A stretch of DNA of 64,000 nt from Taxillus chinensis (lineage: Eukaryota; Streptophyta; Magnoliopsida; Santalales; Loranthaceae), in the NCBI GenBank assembly GCA_023512835.1, contig CM042090.1:57647865-57711864 (forward strand), read 5' to 3'. Made by a program: the position numbers and the translations under genes. The notes beneath the pieces were generated by a model. That model saw only the letters and a program-made list of their open reading frames with translations. It did no database searches and was not told the origin of the DNA. Shown one piece after another: positions 55,466 through 64,000 of this stretch (positions are counted from its first letter, which is position 1; every line of letters starts with the position of its first letter).

Positions 55466-57162
55466 TGTAATGACCCATATTTTGGATGTGAGGAGTTAGT
55501 GAGTTTTGCCTTTTTAGGTGGAAATTGTTGGGTTTTAGGGAGTTTTCTTTCCCCACACTTTGGCTTAATCATCTTGTATGTTGATGAGCAAGCAAGAGGC
55601 AAAGTTTGAGCCCAATTGGGAGTGCACGTGAGAATGCTTTTCACGTGTAGTGAGATTTTTGCATGGGAGCCTTCCTGATGTTGTTCCAAGTCTTGTGGTG
55701 AAATTATAGATCATTTGGAGGTGCCTGTGAGAATGCTTTCTCACGTGCAGCCTCCATTACCCTTGTCTTGTTGTTCTAATCCTCTTTTGCTAAAGGGCCA
55801 TGGTGAAATTAGGAGTCCTTTGCCCTGTGTGGTTGTAAAAAGGTTGTAGTCTGTCATCAAAACTACGTCATTTTGATGCTGGATTCATTTAATCAAAACT
55901 ACGTCGTTTTGATGTTTTAGTTGTCTATATAAAGAGGTGAAGACTCCCTGTTAGGTTTAGGGTTCTCTTTAGCCACTGCAGCCGTCGTAGAGAGAGAGAG
56001 AGCTAGAGAGAGGGAAGGAAGGAGAGCTGCTGGTTGGTGCCGGAGCGTCGTGCGTAGGGAAGACTGCGTCTAGCGCGAGAGCAAGGAGGATCTTCTTTAA
56101 GGTAGGGGTTCTGTTCTTCCTTGTACCTATCCCAGGGTTATGGCCTTGTGGTAAGCGATTTGAAATTTGGATATATATATATTATATGTAAATCCATATA
56201 GGTTTGATCTCCTATATGGATGTTGGCCTTCAGTGGCATGTATGTGATTGAGATTAGGCCTGTGTGGCCATACGTATTAGGTGTTTGATATTATGCATGT
56301 GAGGCTATGCATGTTATGCGATTGATGTTATGTCAGTGTGGTTATGCCTGAAAAGTGTTTGATGATATGCCTGTGAGGATTATGCATGTTAAGTGTTTGA
56401 TGTTATGCCAGTGTGAATATGCATGTTAAGTGCTTGTTGTTATGCCTGAATAACTGAGATGTGTGTTTAGTGTTTGGTGTTATGTCAGTGAGACTGACTA
56501 TGGAGCCTAAGAAGCCTGAGAGGCTGAGGCAATGTCTGTGGAGCCTAAGAAGTCTGAGAGGCTGAAGCAATGCTTGTGTACCTGTGGAGCCTAAGAGGCT
56601 GAGTTAATGTCAGTGAGAATGACTGTGGAGCCTGAGAGGCTGAGTTACTGTCAGTGGGACTGACTGAGGAGTTTTTGTGGCAATGGTTGTACTTGTTTTG
56701 TGGCTTGTGTATAGTATTGATTATGACCTATTAAGAATGTAGTTGCCATGACACCGCACTTGAGCACTCCTCCATATAGATGTTAGGAGCATGGGATGGG
56801 TTGGGGAGATATGATCCCTACTGAGCTGTGGTTGCTCACCCCTCCAACTGTGGTGTGTTTTCTTGCAGGAACCTACAGGCGTTAGGTGGGAACACCAAGG
56901 TGGAAGAGTTATGTTTTGTGGCTTTGTTTTATATTATTTGTGTTATGTAATTCAGTTGAGGCCTTGTAACCCCAGCGAGGAGATATTGAAATGAAGTTTG
57001 AGACATAATAAAGGCATGTGGTGTTTGAATTTATTAAATATATGATTTTGTCTCTGAATATAAAGTGTGAAGTGTATGTTGTACTCTATCCTCTTTATCC
57101 AAACCCGGGTAAAGGGAGGGTCACGTTCTGGTCTCCTTGGGTTAGAAATCCGGGGTGTGACA
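55466..57162 (+). mobile_element. element C 5' LTR
   Basis: TG...CA. Holds G-box pairs, the palindrome pair, a TATA box, a GA stretch, diverged repeats of TGTGAGGCTATGCATGTTAT type (about 56240-56460), repeats of GTGGAGCCTAAGAAGCCTGA type (about 56497-56660), and the shared block near 56798-56850. Confidence 0.94.
55856..55933 (+). promoter_or_regulatory. C 5' LTR paired ACGT palindromes and TATA box
   Basis: Palindromes at 55856-55877 (one base changed) and 55892-55913, then TATATAAA at 55926-55933. In the 3' LTR (63109-63130, 63146-63166) both cores have become ACGTTG, a C-to-T change at CpG. Confidence 0.68.
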
Positions 57163-57632
57163 TTATGGTATCAGCGCATGGTCTATTTGGCCTAGGGTAG
57201 TGGGCGGATCTGGTTGTCTTGAGTCCTTTGGAGGAACCTGGAGGGACGTGCCTGATCAACACGGACCTCTTTGAGCCTCTAAGGTGTACTTGGGGTAGTC
57301 CAGACCTGAGGTAGGATTTGCATGCATTGGCATTAGGGCACTAGTTGCATTGGTTGTTGTGTGTGAAGGTGTGGCTAACTGTTAAAATTGTAATAAAATG
57401 TGAATAATGTGATAAGGTGTGAACTGTGCAACTTTGATTTTTCATGAAGTACCTTGAGCATGACTACAAGGAAAGGTCCTTGTCTATTTGAGCTGTGTGC
57501 ATTGTGAATTGAATTGTGTGAAATGTGTGTGATGCCATGTACTACTTGACTTGATAGTGGGGTAGAGGTAGTGAAATTCGGTAGTTGTCGAACGCGTTCT
57601 GATGTTTGTGCTTCTTACTTCTTGTAGTAAGA
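57163..57632 (+). other. element C primer-binding site and leader
   Basis: TGGTATCAGCGC (57166-57177) differs by one base from the iMet site. The leader is non-coding and close to those of A, B and E. Confidence 0.88.
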
Positions 57633-58900
57633 ATGCCACCGAGGAGAGTGACATGTGCGTCCGGGGCAGTGGCTGATGAGTCATCTGCCCATGAGGGTCC
57701 GGGTGCGAGGTAGTCCGCTAGAGAACATGCGCTGTTGCTAGCGCAGCTACGAGAAGGCATCCGACTGGAAGTCCAGGAGCTGAGGGAAGGTATCCGGCAA
57801 TAAGTCCGGGAGGAGGTGCACCGTGAGATGGCAGCATAGTAGATGGTGCCACCACCGCCGCCACCACCAGCGGGGGAGTTACCTCAGGAGCGTGAGAGTT
57901 CGCTGGGCGGCGTACCAGTTCGTGCAGAGCACGATGTGGTGACGAGGTTCCGAAAGGAACAACCTCCGAGGTTCAAGGGAGAAGAGGAACCCGTGGTGGC
58001 TGAGCACTAGTTGAGGCAAATTGGGCATGTGTTTTCCTTCCTCCTACCCCGGGAGGAGGATAAAGTGAGGCTGGCCATTTGGCAGCTAGAGGGGAATGCT
58101 CTGGAGTGGTGGCAGAGTGTCGCGGGGAGCCGTGCGGTGCAGTTTATGCTGTGGGAGGAGTTCTTGCAACTCTTCCACAATGAGTTTTTCCCTGAGTCCA
58201 TGAGGTGGCAGAAGAGATTAGAATTTGGTAGCCTGAAGCAAGGATCAAAGACGGTGCCCGAGTATGAGCGGGAGTTCCGGAGCTTGAGTAAGTTTGCCCC
58301 TGAGACTGTGGCGAAGGAGGACCTGAAGGCCCACAAGTTCAGCTTGGGTCTCAGGCCAGCTCTTAGGCAAAGGGTGGCGATTCTGCGTTTGAGAACCTAT
58401 ACTGAGGTTGTTGAGACGGCAGCGTAGATGAGAGGGAACTAGATGATGGGAGGCAGGTCCACCAGGGTCGCCAGTTGCAAGGAGGGTCTAAACGCGATTC
58501 TGGGTCCAAGAGGCCCAAGACTGAGGAGAGAGATAGTAGTTCTTTCCACAGCCGGGGTCTACCATCTGTGAACCCAGGGAGGTTCACCTTTGGCGGTAGT
58601 AGGCAGGGAGGTTCAGCAAGAGGTCTCCTCAGCGGTTGTTTTGTTGTGGGGGGCAAGGTCATTTCAAGAGGGAATGCCCCAAGAAAGATTGGCGGTGCAA
58701 CAGCTGTGGGCGAGAGGGCCACTTGAGCCGGGTTTGCAGGAGTGGCAACAGAGGAGCAGGAGGCTTGGCATCCAGCATGAGGAGTGATGCTAGTTTCTGC
58801 GCTCCAGCGGAGAGGCCAGCCCATCAGTGGCAGGCTAGCCAGGCAGGATCTAGCCAGACCCGACCTCAGGGGAGGCAAGAGCGTCAGCAGACTAAAGCTG
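57633..58900 (+). pseudogene. element C gag
   Basis: Starts MPPRRVTCASGAVADESSAH at 57633. Stops occur near 57711-57722, 57801, at the TAG pair 57837-57842 where relatives have Gln-Gln, and at 58008 where relatives have Trp. The capsid core from 58011 (VFSFLLPREEDKVRLAIWQL, EWWQSVAGSRAVQFMLW, EYEREFRSLSKFAPETVAKE) is open to 58427. After a break near 58425 come two intact zinc knuckles: CCGGQGHFKREC and CNSCGREGHLSRVC (about 58640-58740). Confidence 0.87.
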
Positions 58901-59480
58901 GAGGCAACCATGGCAGGAAGCGTCCAGTGAGTGAGCCGACTAGTGGCACGGGCCAAGGGAGGGTGTTTGCGCTGGATGCGTCATACCAGGAGGAGACTAA
59001 GTTACCACCTCCACCGACTGAGGGTGGAGCAAGACCTTCGGTGGTTAGAGGTACCCTTCTAATCTCTCGTATGCTTGCTTCTGTTCTTTTCGATACGGGT
59101 GCATCGTGTTCTGTTGTTGCTGAGCTTGTAATTGAGGGATTGGGGTTAGCATGTGTTGAGGTAAAGAGACCCCTAGGAGTGGAGTCTCTGGTGGGAGGTG
59201 TGATTGAGGTACGGCGTGTATGTCGTGGATGTGTGTTAACTATAGGGGATGTGGAGCTTAGTTTCGATTTGTACGTGATGCCCCTGCGTACATTTGATCT
59301 GATCTTGGGTATGGATTGGCTTATGGCTTTCTAGGCCAAGATAGACTGTTATCGGCGGCGTGTATCCTTCATGACACCTGCAGGGACCTCTTGCACCCTG
59401 CAGGGGGAGTGGGACTGTGAGGCGAGTCGAGCTGGGCCAGTGTTGGACCAGTGGGGCGCCATTACCCACAGGTTAGCAGC
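58901..59480 (+). pseudogene. element C protease
   Basis: In the frame 58636-59334: SVLFDTGASCSVVAELVIEG (active site DTGA near 59092) and FDLILGMDWLMAF, ended by TAG (59332-59334) where A has Gln. The frame goes on after the stop with [20 protein letters not shown]. The zinc knuckles and protease are in the same frame. Confidence 0.88.
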
Positions 59481-60900
59481 CCTAACCTTTGCTAAGGAAG
59501 GGAAAGTAGAAAAGAGAGTGTGGCCAGCTGTCGTTGACCAATTTCAGGATGTCTTTCCTGACCAGTTAAGGAGTCTACCTCCTAAGAGAAGTGTAGAGTT
59601 CACCATTGAGTTCATACCGGGGACTGGACCGATATCCCAAGTGGCTTATTGGATAGGACCAGCTGAGTTGAGGGAGCTGCAAAGGCAGATAGAGGAGTTG
59701 GTGGACCAGGGGTATATCAGACCGAGTACCTCGCCTTGGGGTGCTCCGGTGCTCTATGCAAAGAAGGCAGATGGCACGCTACGCCTTTGCATTGACTATA
59801 GGAAGCTGAACTCGGTGACTGTGAAGAACAAGTACCCTTTGCCTCGGATTGATGACCTGTTTGACCAGTTGAGTGGAGCCCGGTGGTTTTCCAAGATAGA
59901 TCTGCGGTCGGGGTATCACTAGTTAAGGGTTAGAGAGGAGGACATCCCTAAGACTGCTTTTCGGTGCAGGTATGGGCACTATGGGTGGGTAGTGATGCCT
60001 TTCGGGCTCACTAATGTGCCAGCCATGTTTATGCATTTGATGAACTAGGTCTTTGCTCTATACTTGGATTCGTTCGTAGTGGTGTTTATTGACGATATTC
60101 TAGTGTATTCCAAGATGGAGAGGGAGCATGTGGAGCATTTGGCAACAGTGTTGCAAACCTTGAGAGACCAGCAGTTATTTGCTAAATTTAGCAAATGTGA
60201 GTTTTGGATGTAGGAGGTTCATTTCCTTGGCCATGTGGTGTCGCTGAGGGAGTTCGGGTGGACCCAGCCAAGATTGAGGCTGTAGCATCGTGGGAGCGGC
60301 CAACTAGTGTTTTTGAGATTCATAGCTTTCTTGGCTTGGCGGAATATTACTGTCATTTTGTAGAGGGATTCTCCCATTTGGTAGCTCCTATGACGGCGTT
60401 GACCCGAAAGGGAGTAAAGTTTGAGTGGACTGACAAGTGTCAGCAGGCGTTTGAGGCTCGCAAAACCCGTTCGACCACTGCACCGGTGTTAAGGTTACCT
60501 CGGGAGGATATCCCATATGAGGTATACTGTGATGCGTCCAGGGTTGGTTTGGGGTGTGTGCTTATGCAGGAGCACAGTGTGGTAGCTTATGGGTCGAGGC
60601 AGCTGAAGCCTCATGAGCAGAATTACCCTACCCATAATCTTGAGTTGGCGGCTGTCATCTTTGCCTTGAAGAGTTGGCAACATTACCTTTTGGGGGAGAA
60701 GTTCGTAGTCTTTTCTGATCACAAGAGCCTTCAATACATCTTCACTCAAAAGGACTTGAATTTGAGGCAGAGGAGATGGGTTGAGTATTTACAGACCTTT
60801 GACTTTACTCTTGCCTATACCCTGGGCAAGGGTAATGTTGTGGCTGACGCATTGAGCAGAAAAGGGAAAGCTAAGGTGGCCGTGAGAGAGTGGAAGCTGA
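59481..60900 (+). pseudogene. element C reverse transcriptase and RNase H
   Basis: [34 protein letters not shown] then TAG (59920-59922, Gln position), [23 protein letters not shown] (60046-60048, Gln position), [13 protein letters not shown] (catalytic DD near 60091), TAG (60211-60213, Gln position). A one-base loss at 60240 (GTCGCTGAG where A has GTCAGCTGAG) shifts the frame. RNase [37 protein letters not shown] (the Asp of HDLEL is Asn here), [15 protein letters not shown]. Confidence 0.9.
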
Positions 60901-61973
60901 CAGAGCAGTTGGCGATGTTGCAGCTGCAGCCTGTTGTTCGAGATGGTGGGACAGTCCTGAGTCCTTTGGTGGTTGTGCCTGAGTTGTTCCAGCACGTCCG
61001 GGAGGGACAGTTGGGTGACATTGAGTGTGAGGTTCTCCGTGCTCGTATTGACGCTGGTGAGCTATCCGAGGACTGGACCGAGGGTCCTGATCATGAGTTG
61101 TCTTTTCGGGGGCGGCTAGTAGTGGCTGCCTCTCTTCGGGATGAGGTGATGAGGGAGTTTCATCAGTCTAGGCTTGCCGTGCATCCAGGGGGTACGAAGA
61201 TGTATCATGCACTTTGGGAACGTTTTTGGTGGCCTGCGATGAAACGTGATGTAGCTGCTTTTGTTTCGAGGTGCCTCACTTGTCAACAAGTGAAGGCTGA
61301 GCATCAGCGGCCGGCGAGCATGTTACAGCTGTTGCCCATAGCGGAGTGGAAGTGGGACCACATAGCAATGGATTTTGTGACTGGTCTTCCACCCACCACA
61401 GAGAGGAAAGATATGATTTGGGTGATTGTGGATCGGCTCACAAAGTCGGCCCACTTCCTTGCTGTTCGCGAGCAGGACTCTATTGGGACCTTGAGTCAGC
61501 TATACATGAACGAGATTGTGAGACTGCATGGAGTACCATCATCAATTGTGTCCGACAGGGATTCGAGGTTTACTTCTCGTTTTTGGGCAGGTTTGCAGGA
61601 AGCTATGGGGACAAAGCTTAACTTGAGTACAGCCTTTCACCCTAAGACCGACGGTCAGACTAAGAGGACGAATCAGACCATGGAGGACATGTTGAGGGCT
61701 TGTGTGCTAGATTTTGGGGGTTCGTGGGCAACTCACTTTCCTTTGGTGGAGTTTGCCTACAACAACAGTTATCAAGCATCCATTGGGATGGCTCCTTTTG
61801 AGGCATTGTATGGGCGGCCGTGTCAATCACCTTTGTGTTGGACCGAGGTGGGGGAGACAGCTCTATTGGGACCGCAGTTGGTTCAAGAGGCTACTGAGAA
61901 GGTTAAGTTGATTCGTCAGTGGTTGTTGTCAGCTCAGAGTCGGCAGAAATCTTATGCGGATCAACGGCGGTGA
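60901..61973 (+). pseudogene. element C integrase, catalytic Glu replaced
   Basis: Open frame with RNase H from 60204 to 61973. Zinc domain: [36 protein letters not shown]. Core: [20 protein letters not shown] (first Asp), [16 protein letters not shown] (second Asp), then FHPKTDGQTKRTNQTMED, where Lys (61662-61664, AAG) stands in place of the Glu of GQTER. That removes the third residue of the D,D35E triad. The frame ends at TGA 61971-61973, an Arg position in relatives (CGA to TGA). Confidence 0.88.
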
Positions 61974-62420
61974 CCTTTGGAGTTTTCTGTGGGCGATCAT
62001 GTGTTTCTTCGTGTCTCTCCATGACGTGGACATTGGTGTTTTGGGAGAGGTTCCAAACTCTCTCCCTGGTTCATTGGTCCTTTTGAAGTCATAGCTCGTG
62101 TGGGGCCTGTAGCTTACCGGTTAGCACTGCCACCACCATTGAGTCGCGTGCACAATGTGTTCCACGTGTCCCAGTTGAGGAAGTATCATCCTGACCCCAC
62201 TCATGTGATTGATTGGGGGACATTGGATATTGAGGATGACATGTCCGTTGTTGAGGCCCCTATCCGTATTCTAGATCGGCGGGCGAAGCTTTTGCATGGT
62301 CGTGCTATCCCTTTGGTTCGCGTACTGTGGCAGCACCGTGGCATTGAGGAGGAGACTTGGGAACGGGAGTCGTTGATGCGTGAGCACCACCTGGAGTTGT
62401 TCAAGGACGAACACTCTTAA
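61974..62420 (+). pseudogene. element C GPY/F-like region and chromodomain-like tail
   Basis: After the TGA the reading continues (EFSVGDHVFLRVS) with a shift near 62030. From 62100: [40 protein letters not shown], then the tail [20 protein letters not shown] ending at TAA 62418-62420 (LFKDEHS). The tail fits group II chromodomains of Tekay elements, which lack some of the aromatic cage residues of classical chromodomains. Confidence 0.82.
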
Positions 62421-62706
62421 GGGTGGAGGGGTGGCTATTGGCTGGTGTATTTGTATTTCCTTTCGACTTTTGACTTTTATTTGTATTGAATGTGTTAATG
62501 AAATGTGCTTGTGATGGGTACTTGTGACATGTGGATGTGTTTCCATGGATTGTGATGCATGTGGTTGTGGACTGTCGTGGCACTCTGTGTTATGTGCTAT
62601 TGTGTACAATGTGCGGTGTATGACCCATTTGGGTGTTGTGGCTTCCTGTGTGGTTTCCCTTGCATGTTGTTTTTTTTGAGGACGAAAAGTCTTAAGGGGG
62701 AGAGGA
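62421..62706 (+). other. element C post-pol region and polypurine tract
   Basis: Non-coding. Ends TCTTAAGGGGGAGAGGA (about 62688-62704), preceded by TTTTTTGAGGACGAAAAG, a near copy of the pol-end sequence at 62400-62420. Confidence 0.85.
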
Positions 62707-63771
62707 CGTAATGACCCGTATTTTGGATGTGAGGAGTTAGTGAGTTTTGCCTTTTTAGGTGGAAATTATTGGGTTTTAGGGAGTTTTCTTTCCACACACT
62801 TTGGCTTAATCATCTTGTATGTTAATGAGCAAGCAAGAGGCAAAGTTTGAGCCCAATTGGGAGTGCACGTGAGAATGCTTTTCACGTGCAGTGAGATTTT
62901 TCCATGGGAGCCTTCCTAATGTTGTTCCAAATCTTGTGGTGAAATTATAGAGCATTTGGAGGTGCCCGTGAGAATGCACGTGAGAATGCTTTCTCACGTG
63001 CAGCCTCCATTACCCTTGTCTTGTTGTTCTGATCCTCTTTTTCTAAAGGACCATAGTGAAATTAGGAGTGCTTTGCCCTGTGTGGTTGCAAAAAGGTTGT
63101 AGTCTGTCATCAAAACTACGTTGTTTTGATGCTGGGATTCATTTAATCAAAACTACGTTGTTTTGAGGTTTTAGTTGTCTATATAAAGAGGTGAAAACTC
63201 CCTGTTAGGTTTAGAGTTCTCTTTAGCCACTGCAGCCGTCGTAGAGAGAGAGAGAGAGAGCTAGAGAGAGGGAAGGAATGAGAGCTACTGGTTGCTGCTG
63301 GAGCGTCGTGCGTGGGAAAGACAGCGTCTAGCGTGGGAGCAAGGAGGATCTTCTTTAAGGTAGGGGTTCTGAGCACTCCTTCATATAGATGGTAGGAGCA
63401 TGGGATGGGTTGGGGAGACATGGTCCCTACTGAGCTGTGGTTGCTCACCCCTCCTACTGTGGTGTGTTTTCTTGCAGGAACCTACAGGCGTTAGGTGGGA
63501 ACACCAAGGTGGAAGAGTTATGTTTTGTGGCTTTATTTTATGTTATTTGTGTTATGTAATTCAGTTGAGGCCTTGTAACCGCAGTGGAGAGATATTGAAA
63601 TGAAGTTTGAGACATAATAAAGGCATGTGGTATTTGAATTTATTAAATATATGATTTTGTCTCTGAATATAAAGTGTGAAGTATATGTTGTACTCTATCC
63701 TCTTTATCCAAACCCGGGTAAAGGGAGGGTCACGTTCCGGTCTTCTCGCGTTGGAAATCTGGGGCGTGACA
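62707..63771 (+). mobile_element. element C 3' LTR with about 0.65-kb internal deletion
   Basis: Starts CGTAATGACCC (first base T to C). It matches the 5' LTR to GGTAGGGGTTCTG (63371), then jumps to AGCACTCCTTCATA, which in the 5' LTR is about 650 bases farther on (56114-56762 missing). The TATA box and palindromes remain; the repeat-rich part is lost. Confidence 0.92.
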
Positions 63772-64000
63772 TATCAGGAGTGACAGCCGTCAGAAAGGGA
63801 CTATTGCCAGTCAGCTAGAGTAGTTTTGGATTTTATTTGCGCAATCTCGACCTAAAGCAGAGGTTCGCAGGTTTGGCTCCATTATGGGATGTCTTTGGCC
63901 AGTAGGGCTGATGTTGTTGCTTGGGCCATTCAACACCACCTTATTCCTGCAGAGGACCATGCCCAGTATATGGACGTGCCTTATAATGTTCCGATCAGTC
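63772..64000 (+). pseudogene. second plant-transposon-protein-like gene, part after element C
   Basis: Continues from 55465 across the TATCA duplication: RSDSRQKGTIASQLE then TAG. A different frame downstream reads MSLASRADVVAWAIQHHLIP then AEDHAQYMDVPYNV to the window edge, so a shift is likely. Whether a C48 protease domain follows, as in the copia frame, cannot be seen. Confidence 0.45.

Larger units (their letters stand above)
55466..63771 (+). mobile_element. Tekay-like gypsy element C, complete ends, TSD TATCA
   Basis: Begins TGTAATGACCCATA, ends GGGGCGTGACA, flanked by TATCA (55461-55465, 63772-63776). The 5' LTR is 1697 bp; the 3' LTR 1065 bp with an internal deletion. Primer site at 57166 (TGGTATCAGCGC, one mismatch) and polypurine tract at 62691. 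The gag-pol is full length and mostly in one frame, broken chiefly by TAG codons at Gln positions. The integrase Glu is changed to Lys. It is the best-preserved uninterrupted gypsy in the window. Confidence 0.95.

Overview
This window is repeat-rich plant nuclear DNA. No ordinary host gene is visible. Almost every base belongs to LTR retrotransposons nested inside one another. The evidence is TG...CA long terminal repeats, primer-binding sites matching the 3' end of plant initiator-Met tRNA (TGGTATCAGAGC), polypurine tracts, 5-bp target-site duplications (TSDs), and gag-pol genes of two classes: Ty1/copia of the SIRE/Maximus type and Ty3/gypsy chromoviruses of the Tekay/Del type. The species cannot be named from this; a seed plant with a large, heavily methylated genome is likely.

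Layout. 1-529 is the 3' part of a gypsy LTR inserted in the gag of a long copia element (530-13331). The copia RNase H is split by a gypsy solo LTR (4914-7297, TSD CGATC). Downstream of pol the copia carries an extra reading frame (9110-11869) joining a plant-transposon-protein-like domain to a Ulp1/C48 SUMO-protease-like domain. Its 3' LTR is 12013-13331. A short remnant (13332-13781) leads to the cut end of gypsy element B (minus strand; 13782-14036 and 32126-38139). B is split by gypsy element A (plus, 14037-32125, TSD GCTAT), and A is split by gypsy element F (minus, 18187-27037, TSD GCTGA). B sits in the 3' LTR of gypsy element D (minus, 38140-54667). D is also split by element E (minus, 41556-49869, TSD GATAG), a non-autonomous element with near-identical LTRs and almost no coding capacity. 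D lies in a second gene like the copia extra frame (54668-55465 and 63772-64000), which is split again by gypsy element C (plus, 55466-63771, TSD TATCA). The nesting is up to four insertions deep: D, then B, A and F.

All gypsy elements share one plan: LTR, iMet primer site, gag with an N-terminal MPPRR-like start and two CCHC knuckles, protease, reverse transcriptase, RNase H, integrase, a chromodomain-like tail ending near LFEDEQS, a polypurine tract, LTR. All are broken. Two kinds of damage stand out. One is CAG-to-TAG stop codons, expected from deamination of CHG-methylated cytosine. The other is odd CAG/CTG-centred changes (CTG to TCG or CG, CAG to CGA or CG) that look more like base-calling error at methylated CHG sites than mutation. 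Several LTR families share a promoter layout: a G-box inverted repeat, two copies of a 22-bp ACGT palindrome and a TATA box.

The points most worth a second look are the Ulp1-bearing copia frame, the non-autonomous element E, the CWG error signature, the shared LTR promoter modules, and the repetition of the pol-end sequence at the polypurine tract.
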